A stretch of DNA of 64,000 nt, taken from positions 276,501 to 340,500 of the forward strand of contig NC_020291.1 in assembly GCF_000340885.1 (NCBI RefSeq), written 5' to 3'. Of this stretch, positions 58,262-64,000 are shown piece after piece. Numbering within the stretch: position 1 is the first letter of the stretch; the number at the start of each line of letters is the position of its first letter. Source of the stretch: Clostridium saccharoperbutylacetonicum N1-4(HMT). Lineage in GTDB: Bacteria > Bacillota > Clostridia > Clostridiales > Clostridiaceae. Both the position numbers and the translations under genes were made by a program. The notes under the pieces are model-generated. The model was not told the DNA's origin. It saw nothing but the letters and a program-made list of their open reading frames with translations, and searched no databases.

Positions 58262-59603
58262 AATAAAAGAATTAAATAAGTATTATGATCCAGTTTATAC
58301 ATATAATCTTTTTAAAGATTATGAAGATAGCATATTTTTAGATAGTTCAAAAGAAGATAAGCTGTTATCAAGATACTCTTTTATTGGATTAAATCCATAT
58401 AGGAAGTTTGTTGCTAAAGGGAGACAAGTATTAATTGATAACGAAGTATATAATGATGTTGATCCATTTCATAAATTAGAAAAGCTTATAGATGAATATA
58501 AGCTTAGCGTTAATAATAAACTTCCTTTTATAAGTGGAGCTATTGGATATTTTTCTTATGATATAGGAAGGGTATTAGAGGAATTACCTAATAACTCAAC
58601 TGAAGATTTTAGTATTCCAGATAGTATTTTTATTTTTTTTGATAACATGTTTATCTTTGATTTACATAATAAGAAAACATATGTAACTGCAGCAGGACAA
58701 AACGAAGAAGCTTCAATAAGTATATTAGGAATAGAAAAATGTTTAGAAAATTATATTGAAGAAGAGTTATCCCAATTAACAAGTTCTAACAATGTGTTTT
58801 TTTCTAATTTCAATAAAGATGAATATCAAAAAGCAATATCAATGCTAAAGGAATATATTAGAAGTGGAGATGTATACATAGCTAATATGACTAGAAGGAT
58901 ATGGTGTAATAACAATGAAGATTCTTATAAAATATATAAAAAATTAAGAGATGCAAATAAAGCACCATTTTCAGCGTATATGAATTTTAAAGATTTTCAA
59001 GTAATAAGTTCTTCACCAGAAAGATTCTTATCTATTATAGATGGGGTCGTTCAAACAAGGCCAATTAAAGGAACTAGGCCTAGAGGAAGAAATCTTGAAG
59101 AAGATGAAAAAAATAAAAATCAGCTAATAAATTCTGAGAAAGATAAATCAGAGTTATTAATGATTGTAGATTTAGAAAGAAATGATTTAAGTAAAGTTTG
59201 TAACCCTAATTCTGTAAAAGTTACTGAACTGTTTAAATTGGAGACGTATGAAACTGTATTCCACCTTGTAGCAACAATAGAAGGAAAGTTGAAAGGCAAT
59301 GTTTCGTCTGTAAAATGTGTGAGAGAGTGTTTTCCAGGAGGATCAATTACAGGTGCGCCCAAGATAAGAGCAATGGAAATAATAGAGGAACTTGAAAAGC
59401 TGAAGAGAAATATTTATACGGGATCCATAGGATATTTTGATTTAAGAGGAAATAGTGATTTTAATATTGTTATTAGGAGTATTGTTAAGAAGGATAATAA
59501 AGCTTATTTAGGTGTTGGCGGTGGAATCACCTGGGAGTCTATAGAGGAAGCAGAATGGTTTGAAACAATAGACAAAGCTAAAGCATTAATTGGGGTATTA
59601 TAA
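58248..59603 (+). CDS. pabB: Aminodeoxychorismate synthase component I
   Basis: 451 residues of the chorismate-utilising enzyme family. RPIKGTRPRG carries the Lys typical of ADC synthase (anthranilate synthase has Ala in PIAGT), and FPGGSITGAPKIRAME is the Mg/chorismate motif. It adds ammonia to C4 of chorismate with PabA. GTAGGAGG precedes the ATG, and the stop directly abuts pabC. Confidence 0.95.
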   Translation: MINFKIKELNKYYDPVYTYNLFKDYEDSIFLDSSKEDKLLSRYSFIGLNPYRKFVAKGRQVLIDNEVYNDVDPFHKLEKLIDEYKLSVNNKLPFISGAIGYFSYDIGRVLEELPNNSTEDFSIPDSIFIFFDNMFIFDLHNKKTYVTAAGQNEEASISILGIEKCLENYIEEELSQLTSSNNVFFSNFNKDEYQKAISMLKEYIRSGDVYIANMTRRIWCNNNEDSYKIYKKLRDANKAPFSAYMNFKDFQVISSSPERFLSIIDGVVQTRPIKGTRPRGRNLEEDEKNKNQLINSEKDKSELLMIVDLERNDLSKVCNPNSVKVTELFKLETYETVFHLVATIEGKLKGNVSSVKCVRECFPGGSITGAPKIRAMEIIEELEKLKRNIYTGSIGYFDLRGNSDFNIVIRSIVKKDNKAYLGVGGGITWESIEEAEWFETIDKAKALIGVL

Positions 59604-60332
59604 ATGAGAGAGATAATTTATAACAAGAATAAAATATTATTAGATGAAGGCTTATTTTTTGGAAGAAGCGTATTTGAGACAATTCTCTGGAGAGATAAAC
59701 CGCTATTTCTAGATGAGCATTTAACAAGATTAAAAAATGCAATGGCAGAAATAAATTTGAAACCTTTAGAAGAGCAGGCGTTAAGAGAATATCTTAATAA
59801 ATTGTCAATAAAAGATAAGGTGTTAAAAATAACTGTTACACCTTTAAATCTTATAATCACAGAGAGAGAAATTAATTATAAGCAAGAAGATTATAATAAA
59901 GGTATGGCATTAACAATTTCAAAAGTAAGGAGAAATAGCACTTCAAGGCTGTGTTATATAAAGTCTACATGTTATATAGAAAATTTAATTGAAAAAGAAA
60001 ATGCCCAAAAGATAGGATTTGATGATGTTATATTTCTAAATCAAAAAGAAAATATAACAGAAACAAGTTGTGCCAATATATTTATTGTACAGAATAAAGA
60101 GATTTTTACTCCTAAACTAGAAGATGGCCTATTAGGAGGCGTAATAAGATCTGAAATTATGAAGAACTTTAAAGTTAATGAAAAAAGTATCACAATAAAA
60201 GATTTAGGAAATTCAGAAGAAGTGATTATAACAAATAGCTTAATGGGAGCTATGTCAGTAAGAAGGATAGATTATATTGAATATAATAATGAAGAATTTA
60301 GGAAAATGTTCAATGCTCAAATAAATAGTTGA
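59604..60332 (+). CDS. pabC: Aminodeoxychorismate lyase
   Basis: 242 residues of class IV PLP enzymes. The likely PLP Lys lies in LCYIKSTCYIEN, and ETSCANIFIV is the cofactor-phosphate region. It releases pyruvate to give p-aminobenzoate. The ATG directly follows the pabB stop. No other folate gene follows; the product goes to folate, or perhaps to the nearby biosynthetic cluster. Confidence 0.9.
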   Translation: MREIIYNKNKILLDEGLFFGRSVFETILWRDKPLFLDEHLTRLKNAMAEINLKPLEEQALREYLNKLSIKDKVLKITVTPLNLIITEREINYKQEDYNKGMALTISKVRRNSTSRLCYIKSTCYIENLIEKENAQKIGFDDVIFLNQKENITETSCANIFIVQNKEIFTPKLEDGLLGGVIRSEIMKNFKVNEKSITIKDLGNSEEVIITNSLMGAMSVRRIDYIEYNNEEFRKMFNAQINS

Positions 60333-60502
60333 ATTTTAGAGTGTATGCAGTAGGTAAAAAAGAATACCTGATACTTTGCTTCACAGATATTATATCAATA
60401 CAACATTGTGTAAAAGAGTACTCTTTATGGGGTATAAATTTCAAATCATAAATATTGATTAAGATTTATGTACATCTATATACTTAATTGAGTTAGAAAA
60501 AG

Positions 60503-60541
60503 ACTAGACATTTTATGTGAAATTTAATGTTTGGTTTTTTT
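60503..60541 (+). terminator. Terminator of the pab operon
   Basis: ACTAGACATT pairs with AATGTTTGGT (two G-U pairs) and is followed by T7. It resembles the hairpin at 34084. Confidence 0.75.
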
Positions 60542-60562
60542 CTATTTTAAGTTAAAAATGTA

Positions 60563-60617
60563 TTGACTTTATATATCAGAGTGATATAATTCAATTATAA
60601 TATATCAGAGTGATATA
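60563..60617 (+). promoter_or_regulatory. Promoter with two PadR-type operators
   Basis: TTGACT (60563-60568) and TATAAT (60585-60590), 16-base spacer. Two identical dyads TATATCAGAGTGATATA lie at 60572-60588 and 60601-60617, the first overlapping the -10 region, as expected for autorepression by the PadR-type gene that follows. Confidence 0.8.
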
Positions 60618-60653
60618 TATATCGAAAGAAAATATTAAAAGGTGTGAAGCTAA

Positions 60654-61205
60654 ATGGCAAAAATAAATAAAACAAAATATGCTTTATTAGGAGTATTAAG
60701 TATAATGTCAGGGTCTGGATATGATATTAAAAAGTTTTGTGATTCCTCGATAGGATACTTTTGGAATGAAAATTATGGTCACATATATCCAATGCTTCAA
60801 AGGCTGGAAGATGAAGAATTAATAACAAAAGAAGTAAAACAAACAGAAGGAAGACCAGCAAAAAATATATATTCAATAACTCAAAAGGGAAGGGACCAAT
60901 TGCAAGAATGGCTTATGCTTCCAATGGAATATGAACCAAAAAGATCAGAATTTTTACTAAGGATATTTTTATCAAAAGATATACCAATAGAAGTAATGAA
61001 AGAAAAAATAAAGAAAGTTAAAGAAAAATGTGAAGAAGAACTTAAACAGTATTCTGAAATAGAAAATATACTTAGCACTAAATTACAGAATGTAGATAAG
61101 AAAAGCACAATACTATATCTTAGTACAGTGAATTATGGTGTGAAAATGGAAGAGGCACAAATAAAATGGTGTGAAGAGATCTTGAAAAAGTTAGAAGAAG
61201 TATAA
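60654..61205 (+). CDS. PadR-family transcriptional regulator
   Basis: 183 residues: a winged HTH at the N-terminus (YALLGVLSIMSGSGYDIKK, then HIYPMLQRLEDEELI and GRPAKNIYSIT) and a C-terminal helical dimerisation domain (Vir_act_alpha_C). It likely represses its own operon through the two dyads upstream. AAGGTG precedes the ATG. Confidence 0.92.
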   Translation: MAKINKTKYALLGVLSIMSGSGYDIKKFCDSSIGYFWNENYGHIYPMLQRLEDEELITKEVKQTEGRPAKNIYSITQKGRDQLQEWLMLPMEYEPKRSEFLLRIFLSKDIPIEVMKEKIKKVKEKCEEELKQYSEIENILSTKLQNVDKKSTILYLSTVNYGVKMEEAQIKWCEEILKKLEEV

Positions 61206-61268
61206 GAATAATAAAATCAATCAGTGCATAAGTAAGTACACTAGATATATTTAGGAGAGGTGTTTAAA

Positions 61269-61970
61269 ATGAAAGTATTAGCTATAAATGGAAGTCCAAG
61301 AGGAGAAAAAGGAAATACTGAAGTGCTTTTGCAGGAATTTTTAAAGGGCTGTGCAGATAAAGGAGCAGAAGTAGAAACAATATATCTAAAAGATAAGGAA
61401 ATAAAACATTGCATTGGATGTTTTACTTGCTGGACTAAAACACCAGGAAAATGCATTCATAAAGATGATATGGAAGAATTATTATTAAAAGTTTCAGAGA
61501 CAGATATAATGGTTTATGCTACACCATTATACTATTATACAGTTACTGGGTTAATGAAAGATTTTATGGATCGTAAACTTCCTTTAGGAAAACCAGAAAT
61601 AATAAAAGTTGATGGTAAATATACACATCCTAGACGTTATGAAAGAGAATCGCTTTCTAAAACTGTATTAATTTCAAATTGTGGATTTCCAGGAAACTAT
61701 AATTTTGAAGGTCTTTTGAAGACTTTTGAAGTTATGTGCAAAGGAAATTTAGCAGGAGCAATTTTATGTGGACAAGGTGGAATTTTTGGAAGTGTTCAAT
61801 ATGATGATAAACTTAAAGAATTATACAAACCATTATTTTCAGCCTTAAAAAGTGCAGGGGAAGAAGTGGTAACTTTAGGGTATATAAAAGAAGAAACACA
61901 AGCTATACTAGATAAAGCTGTTATTGATCCAGAAATTTATATAAAAAATGCTAATATGAGCTGGAAATAA
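61269..61970 (+). CDS. Flavodoxin-family protein with a CX2CX2CX7C motif
   Basis: About 233 residues of the NADPH-dependent FMN reductase fold (INGSPRGEKGNTEVLL binds FMN phosphate). C48, C51, C54 and C62 give CX2CX2CX7C, similar to the compact cysteine motif of iron-sulfur flavoproteins, so a 4Fe-4S cluster is possible. Probable redox or detoxification role under PadR control. A GTG at 61260 overlaps the ribosome site AGGAGAGG, so the ATG at 61269 is preferred. Confidence 0.85.
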   Translation: MKVLAINGSPRGEKGNTEVLLQEFLKGCADKGAEVETIYLKDKEIKHCIGCFTCWTKTPGKCIHKDDMEELLLKVSETDIMVYATPLYYYTVTGLMKDFMDRKLPLGKPEIIKVDGKYTHPRRYERESLSKTVLISNCGFPGNYNFEGLLKTFEVMCKGNLAGAILCGQGGIFGSVQYDDKLKELYKPLFSALKSAGEEVVTLGYIKEETQAILDKAVIDPEIYIKNANMSWK

Positions 61971-61985
61971 GAGGGGGGAATACTA

Positions 61986-62618
61986 ATGGGGCAAGTACAA
62001 AATAATAATAAGTCGGTATTAAAAAATGTGTTTAACAAGGATTTTATAATAAGTGCAATAATTCCTATTCTTATTTTTACAGTATTTGATAAGTATGGCA
62101 TGACCCTTGAAGGTATAATATTAACTGGTGTTTGGAGTATAGGAGTAGTTTGTATTAACTATGTTAAAGAGAAGACGTTAAATGCGCTTGCAACAATGAG
62201 TGCAGTTTTTGCTGGAATTGGATTAATTGGAACCGTTGTTTCAAAAAATCCTACTTTCTATTTAATAGCTCCAATAGTACAGGATATTTTAGTTGCAGCA
62301 ATATTCTTTGGGTCTTTATTATTTAAGAGATCCTTGATTCAAATAATAGTTGAACAAAGTTATTTAAAAAATGCCCCAGAAGAGGTAAAAAATAGACCAC
62401 AATTTAGAACGATTATGAAACAACTTTCAATAATATGGGGCTTTGTATGTATGAGCCAAGCACTTGTACGAATTGTATTATTATATACAGCATCAATAAG
62501 CACTTATTATGCTATAAGTACTGCATATGGGAATATTTCAACTCCTGTTATGATAGCTTTTTCTATAATGTTTCCTAAGTGGTATTCAAGAAGGTCAAGA
62601 CAAGGAGCTCAAAACTAA
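61986..62618 (+). CDS. Membrane protein of the VC0807 type
   Basis: 210 residues with about five or six membrane segments and a basic C-terminus. Similar to the VC0807-family membrane proteins of unknown function. It follows the flavodoxin-like gene by 15 bases (GAGGGGGG before the ATG) and belongs to the PadR operon. Possible transport or envelope role. Confidence 0.7.
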   Translation: MGQVQNNNKSVLKNVFNKDFIISAIIPILIFTVFDKYGMTLEGIILTGVWSIGVVCINYVKEKTLNALATMSAVFAGIGLIGTVVSKNPTFYLIAPIVQDILVAAIFFGSLLFKRSLIQIIVEQSYLKNAPEEVKNRPQFRTIMKQLSIIWGFVCMSQALVRIVLLYTASISTYYAISTAYGNISTPVMIAFSIMFPKWYSRRSRQGAQN

Positions 62619-62674
62619 AATAAAAGTTAATTAATTATAAATTAAAATGAAGTGGAAAAATTTTGATTTTTCTT

Positions 62675-62720
62675 TGGAAGTTTTTGAAATAGAAAATAAA
62701 TTTTATTTCAAGAACTTCCA
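62675..62720 (+). terminator. Hairpin after the PadR operon
   Basis: TGGAAGTTTTTGAAATA pairs with TATTTCAAGAACTTCCA (one mismatch), followed by TTTATTTTA. The remaining bases up to 63052 show no further feature I can support. Confidence 0.7.
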
Positions 62721-63052
62721 TTTATTTTAACTATAAATTTAATTATAAACTGAATTACTTTCATAATATGAAAAAATATAGTCGAAATAAAGCTACTATG
62801 ATGTTATAATTAAATATAATTAGTATTTTGTAAAAATATGTCTGAGAAGCTAGAAATGTTATTTTAAGTTTATTAGTTAGAGTTTATGCTTATGAATTCT
62901 TATAGAATAATACAAATTCTAAATTGATATTTGAAATATACAAAAATAAAAAGAAATATACATATGTTTTTTTGTTAAATTGATATAATAATGCTAAATT
63001 AAAGTTGCAACTCATCAAAATATAAATTAATTATAAGAAGGTGGGAAATTAT

Positions 63053-64000
63053 ATGGTAGAAAAGAATTTAAATGAGATCTTAAAGAAAAGGTTTAAAAAG
63101 ACAATCAATAAGGCTAGTAGCGAAGAAATTTATTCAGCATTGTTAGAATTGACAAAAGGAATTGCTAAGGAAAAAGGTACAAACCAAGGAAAGAGAAAAT
63201 TATATTATATATCTGCAGAATTTTTAATTGGCAAATTATTATCCAATAATTTAATTAATTTAGGTATTTATGACGAGGTTAAAGAAGTTTTGGCTAAAGG
63301 CGGAAAGGACTTAACTGAAATTGAAGAAATTGAATTAGAACCTTCGTTAGGAAACGGTGGACTTGGACGGCTAGCGGCATGTTTTCTAGACTCTATTGCA
63401 ACCCTAGGCCTGAATGGCGATGGAGTAGGTTTAAACTATCACTTTGGTTTATTTCAACAAATATTTGAAGATAATAAGCAGAAGGCCATTAAAAATCCAT
63501 GGTTAACAAAAGAAAGCTGGCTTACTAAATCAAATATAAAATTTGAAGTTCCCTTTGGAGGATTTTCAGTTACTTCAACTCTTTACGATATTGATGTGAC
63601 TGGATATGATCAAGCTTCAAATAAACTTCGTTTATTTGATATAGATACAATAGATGAATCATTGGTTAAAGAAGGAATTGATTTTGATAAAGAGAATATA
63701 AAAAAGAATTTAACATTATTCTTATATCCAGATGACAGTGATGAAGCTGGACATTTATTAAGAATATATCAACAATATTTTATGGTAAGTAATGCAGCTC
63801 AATTAATATTACTTGAAGCTGAAGAAAATGGATATGATCTTCATAAATTACATGAGCATGTTGTAGTTCAAATTAATGATACACATCCATCAATGGTTAT
63901 ACCAGAATTAATAAGATTATTAGGTGAAAAGGGAATTTTAATGTCAGAAGCTATTGAAATAGTATCTAAGACTTGTGCTTATACAAATCATACAATCTTA
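63053..64000 (+). CDS. glgP: Glycogen/starch phosphorylase, 5' part (runs off the window)
   Basis: 316 codons from ATG 63053 with no stop. Typical GT35 motifs: [30 protein letters not shown] and the [14 protein letters not shown] stretch. The PLP-lysine region lies beyond the window end. The enzyme releases glucose-1-phosphate from glycogen or maltodextrins. AAGGTGGG precedes the ATG. Length so far fits an ~800-residue enzyme. Confidence 0.93.
   Translation, partial: MVEKNLNEILKKRFKKTINKASSEEIYSALLELTKGIAKEKGTNQGKRKLYYISAEFLIGKLLSNNLINLGIYDEVKEVLAKGGKDLTEIEEIELEPSLGNGGLGRLAACFLDSIATLGLNGDGVGLNYHFGLFQQIFEDNKQKAIKNPWLTKESWLTKSNIKFEVPFGGFSVTSTLYDIDVTGYDQASNKLRLFDIDTIDESLVKEGIDFDKENIKKNLTLFLYPDDSDEAGHLLRIYQQYFMVSNAAQLILLEAEENGYDLHKLHEHVVVQINDTHPSMVIPELIRLLGEKGILMSEAIEIVSKTCAYTNHTIL

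Overview
The window is AT-rich DNA with Clostridium-type signals: strong GGAGG ribosome sites, an S-box, a T-box, a glmS ribozyme, choline-binding cell-wall repeats and electron-transferring flavoproteins. It looks like a solventogenic Clostridium sensu stricto, perhaps of the C. beijerinckii / C. saccharoperbutylacetonicum group. This is a judgement from gene content; no database was searched.

Layout. (1) 0.2-10.4 kb is a branched-chain amino acid operon, ilvN-cimA-leuC-leuD-leuB-ilvD-ilvB-ilvC, behind a T-box leader with an apparent Ile (ATC) specifier. The 2-oxoacid condensing enzyme is CimA-like, not LeuA-like, so the operon reads as a citramalate route to isoleucine plus valine. (2) 10.4-18.7 kb holds a GIY-YIG protein and a maltodextrin locus (binding protein, two permeases, MalQ, LacI-type regulator) with matching LacI-family operators, one of them in front of a chemotaxis receptor. 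(3) 18.8-26.2 kb has a CapA-like protein, a MacA/MacB-like efflux set and a secreted PAP2 phosphatase fused to an autotransporter-type repeat and choline-binding repeats. (4) 26.2-29.1 kb is an S-box controlled pair of transsulfuration enzymes. (5) 29.1-33.9 kb has MarR, a divergent TolC-like protein, and glmS behind a glmS ribozyme with a very large P1 extension. (6) 33.9-40.3 kb is a repeat-rich, decayed junction with a patatin, an IS256-type transposase remnant and an SDR/AraC pair set between two copies of a ~150-bp repeat.

(7) 40.35-57.1 kb is the exciting part: 17 tightly packed co-directional genes that look like an undescribed thiotemplated natural-product system of an anaerobe. It has two free carrier proteins, a class II aaRS-like amino acid:carrier ligase, a stand-alone adenylation-PCP protein with a glycine-like code, a second AMP ligase, three BtrH-like papain-fold acyltransferases, an acyl-CoA-dehydrogenase-like oxidase with its own EtfBA, a HemN-like radical SAM enzyme, a UbiU/UbiV-like U32 pair and a three-gene ABC exporter. 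There is no condensation domain, ketosynthase, thioesterase or phosphopantetheinyl transferase. The simplest reading is that carrier-bound small acids are desaturated, modified by radical SAM and hydroxylated without oxygen, then joined by BtrH-like transferases and exported.

(8) 57.7-60.3 kb is pabA-pabB-pabC (p-aminobenzoate), housekeeping or precursor supply. (9) 60.6-62.6 kb is an autoregulated-looking PadR operon with a flavodoxin-like and a membrane protein. (10) The window ends inside a glycogen phosphorylase gene.
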